A stretch of DNA of 64,000 nucleotides from Bacillus subtilis subsp. subtilis (GCA_021733645.1 JAHREJ010000010.1:38474-102473); one strand, 5' to 3'. Counted from the first letter of the stretch, positions 52,470 to 62,901 are shown. A program made the numbers and translations. Notes: generated from the sequence alone by a model not told the origin.

Positions 52470-54557
52470 ATGCGCCATTGTCTCTTGTTTGCGAGCATCG
52501 CCCTTGCACTATGTGCCTGCACCGGGAACAGCGCACAGGGAGTTACCATCACTGTCGGCGATTCCGACGCAGGCATGCGTCTTGCGGACATCGAACTGAT
52601 CCCTCGATCGGCGCTGTTCGGCAATGCGGAGCGAAGCCACGTACAGGTCAGTCCTGATGGCAGGTATCTGAGCTGGATTGCGCCCGTCGATGGCGTACCC
52701 AACCTGTGGGTCGCCCCATTGCATGACCCTGGCCAGGCAAAATCGATTACACAGGACCGCGGGCGGGGTATCAGCCGCTATCGATGGACGTCTCTACCTG
52801 ACACCCTGCTCTACGTCCAGGACACTGGCGGCGACGAGAACTTCCATGTTTTCTCTGTCAATCTGACCACATCTGCCAGCCGAGACCTGACACCGTTCGA
52901 TAAGACACTTGCCGGCATCAGCCAGATCAGCGCCCGCCATCCTGGCTCGGTCCTGTTGTCGATGAACGATCGCGATCCGAAGTGGCACGACGCGTACCGT
53001 GTGGACCTGGTCACCGGGGAGCGAACGCTCATTTACCGGAATGATGACGAGCTTTCCAGCATTCATGTCGATGACGATTTCACGCCCCGCATTGCCACGC
53101 GTTCTCGTTCGGATGGAAGTAGCGACATCCTGACGCGCACCGGCTCGGGCGGCTGGGCGTTCAGTGAGCACATCCCATTCGAAGACACCAACACCACGGG
53201 CATCATCAGCCTTACCCATGACGGCCGCACGGCCTATCTGAGGGATTCGCGCAACCGCGATACCGGAGCGCTGTTCAGCATGGATCTGCAGACAGGCGCC
53301 CGCACCCTGCTGCATGAAAGCGAACTCGCCGACCTGGGTGGCATCCTGGTGAACCCATTGAATGGCCAGATCCAGGCAGCATCGGTGGAGCACCTGCGCG
53401 AGCAGTGGTCGGCACTGGACGAGAGCGTGAGACCAGACCTGAAAAGATTGAAGGCAATCGGACCGGGGGACTTCACCGTTGCCTCACGCAGTACGGACGA
53501 TCGCACCTGGATCGTTGCTTACGCCGCAGCCGATGCACCGACCCAGTACTACCACTACGACCGCAGCGGCGCAGATGGCGCACTGAAGGCGCTGTTCTCC
53601 TCGCGGCCGGCATTGGATCGCAAGCCGTTGGTGCAACAGTGGCCGCAGCAGATCGATACGCGCGATGGGCTAAGCATGGTCAGCTACCTTACGCTGCCCA
53701 AGCATGCCGACCCCAACGGAGACGGCAAGCCCGATCAGGCGGTTCCGATGGTTCTGTTGGTGCATGGCGGCCCGTGGCATCGCGACAGCTATGGCTTCGA
53801 CGCACATACCCAATGGCTTGCCAATCGTGGTTACGCAGTCCTGCAGGTGAACTTCCGCAGCTCGACCGGGTTCGGCAAGGCGTTCCTCAACAAGGGTAAC
53901 GGTGAATGGGGAGGCAGGATGCAGGACGATCTTGTTGACGCAGTGATCTGGGCGGTGGAGAACAAGGTGACCACCGCCTCGCAGGTCGCGATCATGGGTG
54001 GGAGCTATGGAGGCTATGCCACCCTGGCAGGGCTGACGCTGCAGCCGGAGACTTTCCAGTGCGGCGTGGACATCGTTGGGCCGTCCAACCTTGTCACAAT
54101 GCTTGAGAGCTTCCCGTCGTATTGGACCGCGTTCATGGAACAGGCGTATCGGCGCATCGGCGATCCTCGCACCGAACAAGGACGCCAGCTGCTGCTGGAG
54201 CGGTCGCCGCTTACCCATGTGGACAACATCCGCAAGCCGCTGTTGATTGGCCAAGGCGCCAACGATCCGCGTGTGGTGGAAGCGGAGAGCAGCCAGATCG
54301 TGGAGGCCATGAAAACACGCGCCATTCCCGTTACCTACGCCCTCTTCCCTGACGAAGGCCACGGGTTCCGGCGTGAGGAGAACAGCAAGGCGTTCAATGC
54401 AGTGGCCGAGGGCTTCCTTGCCAAGTGCCTGGGGGGGCGGGCCGAGCCGATCGGCGATGCATTCAAGGGTTCCAGCATCACCATTCCGACGGGCTCCGAT
54501 GGCGTTCCCGGCTTGACTGACGCGCTCAAGGCGCATACCCCGGTCTCCAGGAACTGA
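52470..54557 (+). CDS. S9-family serine peptidase lipoprotein (prolyl-oligopeptidase type)
   Basis: A 695-residue protein with signal LLFASIALALCAC, so a predicted lipoprotein in the periplasm or outer membrane. The N-terminal ~400 residues form a beta-propeller-like region (WVAPLHDPGQAKSITQ and similar blade sequences); the C-terminal alpha/beta hydrolase has Ser512 in GGSYGGYATL, Asp599 in GANDPRV and His631 in DEGHGF. Such peptidases cut peptides or their ends after import or at the cell surface. It is near two TonB receptors and a second S9 peptidase. The downstream hairpin ends its transcript. Confidence 0.9.
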   Translation: MRHCLLFASIALALCACTGNSAQGVTITVGDSDAGMRLADIELIPRSALFGNAERSHVQVSPDGRYLSWIAPVDGVPNLWVAPLHDPGQAKSITQDRGRGISRYRWTSLPDTLLYVQDTGGDENFHVFSVNLTTSASRDLTPFDKTLAGISQISARHPGSVLLSMNDRDPKWHDAYRVDLVTGERTLIYRNDDELSSIHVDDDFTPRIATRSRSDGSSDILTRTGSGGWAFSEHIPFEDTNTTGIISLTHDGRTAYLRDSRNRDTGALFSMDLQTGARTLLHESELADLGGILVNPLNGQIQAASVEHLREQWSALDESVRPDLKRLKAIGPGDFTVASRSTDDRTWIVAYAAADAPTQYYHYDRSGADGALKALFSSRPALDRKPLVQQWPQQIDTRDGLSMVSYLTLPKHADPNGDGKPDQAVPMVLLVHGGPWHRDSYGFDAHTQWLANRGYAVLQVNFRSSTGFGKAFLNKGNGEWGGRMQDDLVDAVIWAVENKVTTASQVAIMGGSYGGYATLAGLTLQPETFQCGVDIVGPSNLVTMLESFPSYWTAFMEQAYRRIGDPRTEQGRQLLLERSPLTHVDNIRKPLLIGQGANDPRVVEAESSQIVEAMKTRAIPVTYALFPDEGHGFRREENSKAFNAVAEGFLAKCLGGRAEPIGDAFKGSSITIPTGSDGVPGLTDALKAHTPVSRN

Positions 54558-54574
54558 TCATTCCGAGGTGATTG

Positions 54575-54606
54575 CGGTTCGCCGTGCGTTTGAGCACGGC
54601 GAACCG
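54575..54606 (+). terminator. Terminator hairpin of the S9 peptidase gene
   Basis: CGGTTCGCCGTGC (54575-54587) and GCACGGCGAACCG (54594-54606) form a perfect 13-bp stem with a GTTTGA loop, 17 bp after the stop codon. No clear T-run. Confidence 0.7.
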
Positions 54607-54727
54607 GACCCAATGCCTCTGCGCCCAGGAGAGCCGGGCTGTGGCGGCCCCGCCGTGGCCAACCCTGAGGCCCCTGGCTGCAGCGCTGCATTCGAATTCC
54701 AGGTGTCTGAAGGCAAACGTGCGCGGG

Positions 54728-55687
54728 TCAGTTAGCGGTTGCTTGCATCACGCAGCACTGGCCGTAGTACCTTGCCGCCAAGTCACGTGCGGCACCCCGC
54801 TGTTCAGGGCTCAGCTTCGCCTCCAGATCCTGGAGATCTCGCGGTGATGCGTGAGCAGGACGGACTCCAGCCGCTGTCAGCGCATAAGCTTAGGCGCGCA
54901 CTCCGTCATAGGGCGTAATGATCCCTTTATCGTAGGCCCCGGACAGATGCGCCACGGCGTCGATGCTTCCCGTCGTGGCCGCCTCGCGCAGGTAGCGCAT
55001 GGCGTCCTCTTTCCACCTCACCAGGGTTTCTGGACGTGTCAACCAAGCGGAAGGAGGTCCGATGACCGCCTCGGGATGAAGGGCGAACGGCAACCGCGCT
55101 TCGGTTGATCCCTGGGCTGCTGATCGGGCCAGCCAACCTCCGTGAAACAACGCCGGCGCCGCCACCAGGCGAGTGCACTCTCCCAGCCGCCGCTCACTAT
55201 CGGCCAGAGAGGCGGGGTCCGGGTTCAGGCCTGCGTTGCGCAGCCGGTCGAATGAGTGCACCGGATCATTCTCCATCAGGCCCCTGCACTCACGTACGGT
55301 GAGCTCCATCAGATAGCTTGCCTCGGCATCACCTGCATCCGACCGGTGCTTGAGGAAGAACATGTACTCAAGCGCGTCCCCGGGTGATCGCGGCTCCCGG
55401 CGTCCAGCAAGCTCGTAGGCCTTCGGCCCTAGCTGACGATAAATACCGGCCATCGGGGGTAATGCGACACCCCGCCCAACGGTGTCGCTCTGGATCGAGG
55501 GCGCGCTGGCCGAACGGGGCGTGTTTCCTGGCTGCAGACTTCCGATGACTGCAGGCCTGCTGTCGTGGGCTTGCGAGCCCAGAACGTAACCAACAACCGC
55601 AGATGCGGCCGTCAGTACTCCCGCGAGCATGTTCGTCAACCTTGCCGCAGCCTCAGAGCGCTGCGACGTGGCTTGCTGACGTTGCAT
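54728..55687 (-). pseudogene. Sel1-like membrane-anchored protein interrupted by an in-frame stop
   Basis: The frame opens at the ATG at 55687 (MQRQQATSQRSEAAARL), has one N-terminal membrane helix (LAGVLTAASAVVGYVLG) and a Sel1-like repeat (AMRYLREAATTGSIDAVAHL). A TAA at 54892-54890 ends it after 265 residues, but the same frame continues as good protein (AYALTAAGVRPAH, then LEAKLSPEQRGAARDLAARY) for 53 codons to a TGA at 54730-54728. The six bases AAGCTT at 54886-54891 create the stop; removing them gives DGVRAYALTAAG. So the protein probably lost its C-terminus recently, or there is a sequence artefact. Gene function unknown. It follows the kinase-like gene by 16 bp. Confidence 0.75.
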
Positions 55688-55703
55688 GCTCAGCGTTTGG
55701 CGC

Positions 55704-56555
55704 TCATCGCCGTGTGGCAGGCACCCTTGAAACATGCACAGTACGCAGGCCTTGATCAGCGGCAATGCCGACCACGGCTGACGCCTCCAGCCGCGAGGGC
55801 AGCGGCTCGGCCAGCGGGCGAAGCGTCATGCGTCGCGCTGCGCAATGCAGCCGCCCGGGCTCGTCGCAGGGCGCAGGCGCACTATCGATCCATCCCACCG
55901 GCGCCGCGTGGCCATCTACGCTGGCGACAGGCGGAAGCCGCTCCAGCACACACGCCAGCCCGTTGGCGCTGGCGTGCAGATGCCCCAGGGTACGCCTGAC
56001 ATGGACGTTGCCTCTCAGGTCGAACGACAGCTTCTCGGCGCACAGCATTACCGACGACAGCGGGGTACGCAGGTCATGGGTGAGCGTTGCGATCAGATGG
56101 TCCCGGGACTGCGCAAGTGACAGTGCAGCTTCCTCCAGCCATCTGCGCTGGCGATGCAGTTCCAGGAAAAGCCGGACCTTGGCCTGAAGATGGTCCGATG
56201 GTGCGCTGGCATGCAGGACATCGAGCAGTCCAGCGTGCTCACGCCTCAACGCCTCCCAGGGTCCGCCATGAGCGCCGCCAAGGACAACGATGGGCAGCTC
56301 ACCGTAAGCCGGCGACTGGCAGATAAGTTCGGCCAGGAGCACGCCTTCCGGCGTCGGCTGGCGAAGGTCCAGGATAACCACGGCCAGGTCGTGGCACGCC
56401 AGCATGTCAAACGCCGCCGACGTAGTAGCGGCGTGCAGGATGTCCAGTTCCTCGGGGAACAGAATGGGGGCGCAGGTGTGCCCGTGTGCCACGACCAGCA
56501 CACGTGGATCTGCACCAACGGCGGTGTCGATTGAGGGATCGCCGCTACTCATCAA
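55704..56555 (-). CDS. Receiver-HisKA protein without ATPase domain
   Basis: A 283-residue protein. Residues ~15-130 are a degenerate receiver with VVILDLRQP as phospho-acceptor region; ~145-210 are a HisKA dimerisation helix with LIATLTHDLRTPLSSVMLCA (His near 157). Then ~75 residues without any HATPase boxes, so it cannot phosphorylate itself. It may be a histidine phosphotransfer partner or adaptor for another kinase, or a remnant of a hybrid kinase. It may be co-transcribed with the interrupted gene that follows. Confidence 0.72.
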   Translation of the reverse strand: MMSSGDPSIDTAVGADPRVLVVAHGHTCAPILFPEELDILHAATTSAAFDMLACHDLAVVILDLRQPTPEGVLLAELICQSPAYGELPIVVLGGAHGGPWEALRREHAGLLDVLHASAPSDHLQAKVRLFLELHRQRRWLEEAALSLAQSRDHLIATLTHDLRTPLSSVMLCAEKLSFDLRGNVHVRRTLGHLHASANGLACVLERLPPVASVDGHAAPVGWIDSAPAPCDEPGRLHCAARRMTLRPLAEPLPSRLEASAVVGIAADQGLRTVHVSRVPATRR

Positions 56556-56616
56556 AGGGCACCATGCGGGTCACTGCGATATGTCACGGGATGACCTCCA
56601 GGCAACGTCGAGCAGC

Positions 56617-56644
56617 AAAAAAAGCCACGCCCCGAAGGGCGTGG
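56617..56644 (-). terminator. Rho-independent terminator of the TonB receptor gene
   Basis: CCACGCCC (56625-56632), CGAA loop, GGGCGTGG (56637-56644), preceded on the plus strand by seven A, i.e. a T-run after the stem on the minus strand. It lies 31 bp after the receptor stop codon. This is the clearest intrinsic terminator in the window. Confidence 0.88.
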
Positions 56645-56674
56645 AATGATCGATTGAGACGAGCGTGGGTTCGA

Positions 56675-59548
56675 TCAGAACTTTTGGGTGTAGCGCATGT
56701 AGTAGAAGCGGCCCGGCAGTTCGTACTGCGGGTCGAAGCTGTTGGCCGCTACGCTGGCCGAGCGCGGCGGAGAGCGGTCAAAGGCGTTGTTGAGCCCCAC
56801 GGTAATGCGGGCGTTCCAAGGCGCGCTCCAATAGCCGCTCAGGTCGGTGTAAGTGACGCTGGGGATCCGGTTCTCCGGCCGCGGCCCATACGACGTGACC
56901 CGGCCCGGATCCGAACACAGGTTTTTGAGCTCTGCTGCGGGCACGCTGAAGCAGCTTTCGGTCTGGGCCGAGTAGTAGCGCAGGTTGGCCGTGGCACCGA
57001 TGTTGCCCTGGCTCCAGGTCAGCGCCAGGTTGGAGCGGATGCGCCAGGCGTTGACGCGGCTGCCGTACTCGCCAACCTGGTTGCCACCCTCACCCGACAC
57101 CGGATCCTCGGTGATCACGCCATCGCCGTTCTGGTCGACGCTCAGACGGCTGTAGTAGGTGGAGTCCAACACCGCTCCAAAGCTCCCCAACCGTGTTTCC
57201 GGCAGACGGTAGTTCACGGTCAGGTCGAAGCCTTCGGCGTCAATACGGCCGATATTGCGGCTTACCGCGAGCATGTTGGACACCTCGCCGCTGGAGGTGC
57301 GCTGGATCAGTCCGCAGGCACCCTGCTGATTGCCAAAGTAGCAATCATTGAATACAGCCTGCGCATCCTGGGTCTGAATGGCGCGCTCGATCTGGATGTT
57401 CCACCAGTCCAGCGACAGATCCAGCCCGGGCAGCCAGCCGGGGCTGTAGACGAACCCCACGGTTCGGCTGGTGGACAGCTCAGGCCCCAACGCTACGTTG
57501 CCGCCCACTGTCGTGCGGATCTGCGTGTTGGACTGGTTGTACGCCGGCACCCCGGCACAACTGGCCGGCGGTGTCTGGGGACTGCCGCGCGACAGGGATG
57601 CGCATGGATCGCTCACATCCAGGAACGTATCGCTGACCCCGGAGTAGAGTTCATTGATCGATGGCGCGCGGAAGCCTTCGCTCCAGTTTGCCCGCACAAG
57701 CAGGTCGTCGATAGGCTTCCACTTCAGGCCGAACTTGGCGGTGCGGGTACTGCCGAAGGTGTCGTAGCGCGACGCGCGCGTGGCCGCGTTGAGTTCCAGT
57801 AGCTTGATACCGGGCAGCTCGGCCAGTAGCGGCAGATCCAGTTCCAGGTAGGCCTCATCCACGGCATAGCCGCCACGGGTAGCCGTGCGCGCATTGCCAG
57901 TGGTGTTACCGGAGTTGACCAGTGCATCGGGCGCGTCATATCCGCTCTCCTTGCGGCTTTCAACTCCCAGCGCGAACGCGGCCGTGCCACCGGGCAACGC
58001 AAACAGCTCGCCGCTGACGTTGGCGAAGTAGCTCTTCTGCTCATACCCGTACAGATCATGCGCCTCAAACGCTGCATAGTCCTGCATGGCTCCAGTGATG
58101 CTGCCTTGCCCACCCAGCAGGTTCAAGGGAACGCAGTCGGCAATCGCCGCCCCGGCCGTGCCGCAGCGCGGTGTACCGCCGGCATCCACGAACGAAGGCC
58201 CCAGTGCCTGGCGCAGTGCGATGACGTTGAACAGACCGGTGGTGACGTCGGCCTGCTTGTTCTTGCCGTAGTACATCCCGGCGTCCCAGGAGAAATGCCG
58301 GCTGCCCACTGCGAAGTCGCCCTCCAGTCCGCCATTGAAGGAGAAGGTCGATACGTCCTGAGTGTAGATGCGCCCGCCGGTCTCGGTGGTGCGGCGCTGG
58401 ATGCGCGTGACGTCGCGTCCATAAGGGTTGTAGATGCTCTGGGCGCTGATCACGATATCTTCGCCCTTGGTTCCAGGCGCCGACCGCCCCAGTGTGACCG
58501 GCATGGCCGCCAGGACCTGCTCCGAACGACGCTCGTTGTAGGCCAGCTGCCCCTTCACCCGAACGTTATCATTGAGGTCGGCGCTGGCAGAGGCGAACAC
58601 CGAGGTGCGTTCCTGCGGCGTGGCCAACAGGTTGTCCGGTGCGAAGTTGTAGGCATCCGAGGCGCGGTACGGGCGCCACCGGTCTGCGCCATCTGGCGTG
58701 GTGAACCAGCAGCCGGTGGGCTGGCCGCTGGCACCCGGCGGGCCGCTGCTGCCATCAACGCACTGTGACACACCGCTTGCACCCAGCCCGAATCGGCCGT
58801 TGGGGGTGCTGGAGCTGCCGCCATAGCCGGGGGACGAACGGAAGTTGGGCACCGCCGAGATTGCCCGATCGCCTGCCCAGACACCATCCTCCTGCACGTA
58901 GGCAGCGCCGACCATCGCCGAGTAGCGATCGCCCACACTGCCCAGCAGGGCATCATAGGACTGGCGGCGGCCATCCCCACGGTCGTACTGCCCCGCGTAG
59001 ACATTCGCCTCGGCTCCATCGAAGTCGCTGCGCAGCACTACGTTGATGACACCGGCGATGGCATCGGACCCGTACAGAACCGAGGCGCCATCCTTGAGTA
59101 CATCGATGCGCTCCACGGCAGCGGTGGGAATGGTGTTCAGATCCACCGCTCCACCCAGCCCGGTGCCGCCCACCCAGCGGCGGCCATTGACCAGTACGAG
59201 CGTACGACTGGAACCCAGGTTGCGCAGGTTGACCCGGGTCTCACCGTTGCCGCCGTTGTTGTAGTTGGTGTTGAGCGCGGAGCCGTTGGTGCTGATGTTC
59301 TGGATGATGTCGCCGATCGAGGTCTGGCCCTGGGCCTGGATCTGCTCGCGGCTCATCGAGAACACCGGCTGCGAGGTTTCCACGTCGGTCCGCTTGATGC
59401 GCGATCCGGTCACGCTGACCCTGCCCAGTTCCGTTACTCCCGGGCCGGGCTCCTGCGCCATCGCCGGCGCGGCGGCCGCCAGCGTTGCGGCGATGATTGC
59501 CGTGGTGAGCGGATGTATCGCAGGGATCGCGCGTGCAGTTATCTTCAT
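56675..59548 (-). CDS. TonB-dependent outer-membrane receptor
   Basis: A 957-residue receptor with signal peptide ending AAPAMAQ. Plug: VSVTGSRIKRTDVETSQPVF, TLVLVNGRRWVGG and RIDVLKDGASVLYGSDAIAG; barrel ends GRFYYMRYTQKF with terminal Phe. It belongs to the same large-barrel Xanthomonadaceae group as the receptor at 39889. It has its own terminator. Neighbouring S9 peptidases suggest a peptide ligand; this is inference. Confidence 0.92.
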   Translation of the reverse strand: MKITARAIPAIHPLTTAIIAATLAAAAPAMAQEPGPGVTELGRVSVTGSRIKRTDVETSQPVFSMSREQIQAQGQTSIGDIIQNISTNGSALNTNYNNGGNGETRVNLRNLGSSRTLVLVNGRRWVGGTGLGGAVDLNTIPTAAVERIDVLKDGASVLYGSDAIAGVINVVLRSDFDGAEANVYAGQYDRGDGRRQSYDALLGSVGDRYSAMVGAAYVQEDGVWAGDRAISAVPNFRSSPGYGGSSSTPNGRFGLGASGVSQCVDGSSGPPGASGQPTGCWFTTPDGADRWRPYRASDAYNFAPDNLLATPQERTSVFASASADLNDNVRVKGQLAYNERRSEQVLAAMPVTLGRSAPGTKGEDIVISAQSIYNPYGRDVTRIQRRTTETGGRIYTQDVSTFSFNGGLEGDFAVGSRHFSWDAGMYYGKNKQADVTTGLFNVIALRQALGPSFVDAGGTPRCGTAGAAIADCVPLNLLGGQGSITGAMQDYAAFEAHDLYGYEQKSYFANVSGELFALPGGTAAFALGVESRKESGYDAPDALVNSGNTTGNARTATRGGYAVDEAYLELDLPLLAELPGIKLLELNAATRASRYDTFGSTRTAKFGLKWKPIDDLLVRANWSEGFRAPSINELYSGVSDTFLDVSDPCASLSRGSPQTPPASCAGVPAYNQSNTQIRTTVGGNVALGPELSTSRTVGFVYSPGWLPGLDLSLDWWNIQIERAIQTQDAQAVFNDCYFGNQQGACGLIQRTSSGEVSNMLAVSRNIGRIDAEGFDLTVNYRLPETRLGSFGAVLDSTYYSRLSVDQNGDGVITEDPVSGEGGNQVGEYGSRVNAWRIRSNLALTWSQGNIGATANLRYYSAQTESCFSVPAAELKNLCSDPGRVTSYGPRPENRIPSVTYTDLSGYWSAPWNARITVGLNNAFDRSPPRSASVAANSFDPQYELPGRFYYMRYTQKF

Positions 59549-60003
59549 GCTGGATTCTCGTTGAAAGTGACGCAGTGCTCCTGCGTCCCGAGCCGGACGG
59601 AATGCCCGGATGCCCTGGCCTGTACTGGCAGCCGCGCTGTCCCCCGAAGCAACGATCGCTGCGGTGCGCGCGGTTACACGTCATGGCGGGGATGATTGGC
59701 ATCCATTCTTGGTGCGCGCCGCACGGCGCCCAAGTGAGGGTCGTCATCGACGAAAAGCGCCTCGTTTCGCCAACCTGATCACACTGGCTGCACGCACCTT
59801 GACCCTCGCCCACCCCTCATCGCGGTCCGATCCTGCGTGCGGTGAATCGATCCGATTCTCTCCAGGCACGTTTGCCGAACAGCGGCGTGGTGCACAGCGC
59901 AATGGCGCATGCCCGGGACGCAGTGCTGGAACGGGCAACACTCAATGCCCTCGGTGGCCCGCGCGCCGCACTGGGCATGCGCGCAGGCTGGGGATGGGTT
60001 GGA
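59549..60003. other. Intergenic region between two TonB receptor genes
   Basis: 455 bp without an ORF of coding character. It must hold the promoter of the receptor at 56675-59548 and the end of the transcript from 60004-62901. I see no obvious terminator, Fur box or catabolite-activator (Clp) site. Confidence 0.5.
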
Positions 60004-62901
60004 TCAGAACCGGTACGTCGCCCGAACGAACCCGCTACGCCCCAAGTAGTTGTACTGGGTTGCGTCTACCGGGACCGTGCCATAGCGCTGTGCAACTCCG
60101 CTCGACACCGACGGAGGTGCCGTATTGAAGACGTTGGCCAGGCCCAGCGTCACCGACCAGTCCGACTGGTTGTAGGTGACTGACGCAGAATGGTACCAAC
60201 GCGCATCGGCGACGATATCCCGCCATGCGTCCTCATACCCGAAGTAGGTGAAGCTGGGGGAAATCTCAAGGTTCTCCGTCGACCCGACGTAGCTTGCACT
60301 CCACACGGCCTCCCAATCCCCGCGCTGGAAAGACACGTCTGTGGTGGCGGTCAGCTTCGGTCGCCCGATGCTGCCGACCAGTTCGTTGATCGTTCGCCCT
60401 TCAGAGGCGGCAGTGTCGAACAACTGCTCCTGGCTGCTGATGGTGTAGGTCGCCCGGGTTTCCAACCCAACGCTGCCAACGCTGAGGTCATGGCTGGCGC
60501 TGATGGAGATGTCATACCCCCTCACCCGATTGCGGTTGATGTTCAGGTAGCGGGTGTGGATCGCGGTAATGGCGTGGGAGTCCACACCGTCAGTTGCCGG
60601 ACCACGGGTGACGTCGTCGCAGAAGCGGTTCGGAAAGACGCGTCCGGCGTAGCAGCCACCCACCACGTTGCCTGCAGACAACAGGGCGATTTCGTCACGA
60701 ATGTCGTAGTCGAAGTAGTCCAGGGCAACATTGAGATCGGCGAAGGTTGGCGTCAGGACAATACCCGCACTTTTTGCACGCGACCTTTCCGGAACGAGAA
60801 CACCCGCTCCACCGCCAGAGATGACGGTGGCCGATTCGGCCGCACCCGTAAAGTTCTCTGGTATCGACATGGCGGCGCAGTTGGCGCGGAGGAACTCGTT
60901 GTCAGATCGGCCCCAACGGATGCACGGGTCGACGTTCTGCTGGGCGGCGAACCCGGTTTGCCCCCCCAGATAAAGCTCGTACAACCCGGGTGCGCGGAAC
61001 GAGGTGCCCAGACCGCCGCGCAGCCGCACTACAGGATTGAGCTGCCAACTCAAGCCAAGCTTCCATACATTGTCGATGCCGCTCACCGAGTCATACTTGA
61101 AGACGCGACCGGAGCCATTGAGCGTCAACGATTCAATGCCTGGAACTCCCTTGAGCACCGGCACTTCGATTTCGGTGAAGGCTTCCATGACACGGTCGCG
61201 ACCGCGCGTAACCTGTGCGGTGCTTTGTCCCCAGAGGCCGCCGCTTCTTGACAGCGGCCCGGGTTGATCATCGATGGCGTAATTTCTGTACTCCAGGCCC
61301 ACCGCACTCCCGACCGTTCCGGCGGGAACATCGAACAGGTTTCCGGTCAACAAGCCACTGACGACGGCCTGGGTGTAGTCCGTACTGCCCCTGTCCGTGG
61401 CGCCGATCAAGCCCGGCAGCTCGGCGGCGCGAGCGCCACTGAGAAAGCCCGGATCCAGGAAGTTGGCGGCCGCAACCCCGCTCCCAGGTCGTGACCGGTC
61501 GCCGGTCTTGGCCGTTGCAATGCCCTCCGACGTGTACGTTCCGCGCGAATGGCTGTAGTTGGCGTTGACTTCCCAGGCCCACGAGTCGGTTCCTGGAATC
61601 AGCCCGTCGAACTGGTTCGACGTAAAGAAGTAGGTCAGATCCACACTGTTGCGCTGGTTCATCGGAACGACGGGCTGGGCAAGATTGAATCGCGTGCCCG
61701 GGGCGGTTACCGTCGGAAAGAACTGTTGCCAGTAGTTGTAACTGGACTCGCGCTGGCTGAGCAGCCATTGACTCTTCCAGTTCACCCCACCGAGCGAAAA
61801 GTCGGCGCTGGCAAACAGTGTCGCTCGCTGGGCCTCGGTGATGACGTCCTGCTCGCCGTAGCGTTCGTAGTTGTATACCGCCTGGCTGGATGCAGTTCCC
61901 CCGTTCGCGTAGGTGGTGAGGTTTTCCGGGCGATACCCGGGGAAGGGACCCAGCGTCGATCCGTCCGCCGAGGGAACATAGGCATTGCTGGTGCCTGGCT
62001 CCTGGATGGCGTTGATGTAGTGGTTGTAGCAACCGGCAAGCGGGGTTCCGGCCAGCACGGAACGGTCCTGGATGTCGATGGAACGTCCATCATGACCCTT
62101 GATCAGTGGGCGGCTGCACCTCAGGAAGGGTCGCTCACCGAGTGTCAGACTGTTCTGGCGAAACACATCCGCAGCAGCGACAATGCTGCCGCTGTCAAAC
62201 TCCCATCCGTTCAGCACGGACGCGCTGAAGATTTCCCCGCCGCCATCGAAGGGAACGTGTGCTTCCACGGTGAGTTCGGGACGCGCGATGTCCCGTCGGG
62301 TGATCAGGTTGACGGCACCGGCAATCGCGTCGGAGCCGTAGATGGACGAAGCGCCATCCTTCACGATTTCAATACTTTGCAGGATGGCATTGGGGATCAA
62401 GCTCAGGTCAACGGCCCCCACCGCGCCACGTGTTCCGGCCGGACCGGGCCGTTGCCCGTTCAACAGCACGAGCGTCCGGTTGGAGCCCAGACCGCGCAGC
62501 CCGATGGTCTGCACACCAAGGCCACCATTGACCACGAAGCCGCCGAACTGGTTGGTGAGCTGTGTCGACCCTGCGCCGATCGCAGATTGCTGCAGGACCT
62601 GCGCCAGGTTGGCGTGACCCTGGGCCGCGCTGTCGGCAACATTGATGGTCTGAACCGGTGAGGTGGTGGCGTAGTCCGCGCGCCGCAACAAGGACCCTGT
62701 CACGCTGACAGCATCGAGCCGGGTCGCCTCGGGGGGTGCAGCAGTCGTCGCTTTCGCAGGAGCGGTGGGTGTCTGTGCATCGCTGGGCGTTGCATCAACG
62801 GTCTGCGCGAACGCGGGCGTGCCGTACACGGCGGCCATTACGGCAATGGTCAGCGGGAGGGTCCGAAAACGGATGGATCGGTGCTTTGGCGTGTTGATCA
62901 C
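60004..62901 (-). CDS. TonB-dependent outer-membrane receptor
   Basis: About 965 residues starting at the GTG at 62901, which has AAGGAG six bases upstream; the frame is open to 62961 but that part is the leader. Signal peptide ends YGTPAFAQ. Plug: LDAVSVTGSLLRRADYATTS, LVLLNGQRPGPAGTRG and IEIVKDGASSIYGSDAIAG; barrel ends NYLGRSGFVRATYRF. The S9 peptidase gene lies upstream on the same strand, 129 bp away, so peptidase and receptor are probably in one operon for peptide use. Confidence 0.92.
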   Translation of the reverse strand: MINTPKHRSIRFRTLPLTIAVMAAVYGTPAFAQTVDATPSDAQTPTAPAKATTAAPPEATRLDAVSVTGSLLRRADYATTSPVQTINVADSAAQGHANLAQVLQQSAIGAGSTQLTNQFGGFVVNGGLGVQTIGLRGLGSNRTLVLLNGQRPGPAGTRGAVGAVDLSLIPNAILQSIEIVKDGASSIYGSDAIAGAVNLITRRDIARPELTVEAHVPFDGGGEIFSASVLNGWEFDSGSIVAAADVFRQNSLTLGERPFLRCSRPLIKGHDGRSIDIQDRSVLAGTPLAGCYNHYINAIQEPGTSNAYVPSADGSTLGPFPGYRPENLTTYANGGTASSQAVYNYERYGEQDVITEAQRATLFASADFSLGGVNWKSQWLLSQRESSYNYWQQFFPTVTAPGTRFNLAQPVVPMNQRNSVDLTYFFTSNQFDGLIPGTDSWAWEVNANYSHSRGTYTSEGIATAKTGDRSRPGSGVAAANFLDPGFLSGARAAELPGLIGATDRGSTDYTQAVVSGLLTGNLFDVPAGTVGSAVGLEYRNYAIDDQPGPLSRSGGLWGQSTAQVTRGRDRVMEAFTEIEVPVLKGVPGIESLTLNGSGRVFKYDSVSGIDNVWKLGLSWQLNPVVRLRGGLGTSFRAPGLYELYLGGQTGFAAQQNVDPCIRWGRSDNEFLRANCAAMSIPENFTGAAESATVISGGGAGVLVPERSRAKSAGIVLTPTFADLNVALDYFDYDIRDEIALLSAGNVVGGCYAGRVFPNRFCDDVTRGPATDGVDSHAITAIHTRYLNINRNRVRGYDISISASHDLSVGSVGLETRATYTISSQEQLFDTAASEGRTINELVGSIGRPKLTATTDVSFQRGDWEAVWSASYVGSTENLEISPSFTYFGYEDAWRDIVADARWYHSASVTYNQSDWSVTLGLANVFNTAPPSVSSGVAQRYGTVPVDATQYNYLGRSGFVRATYRF

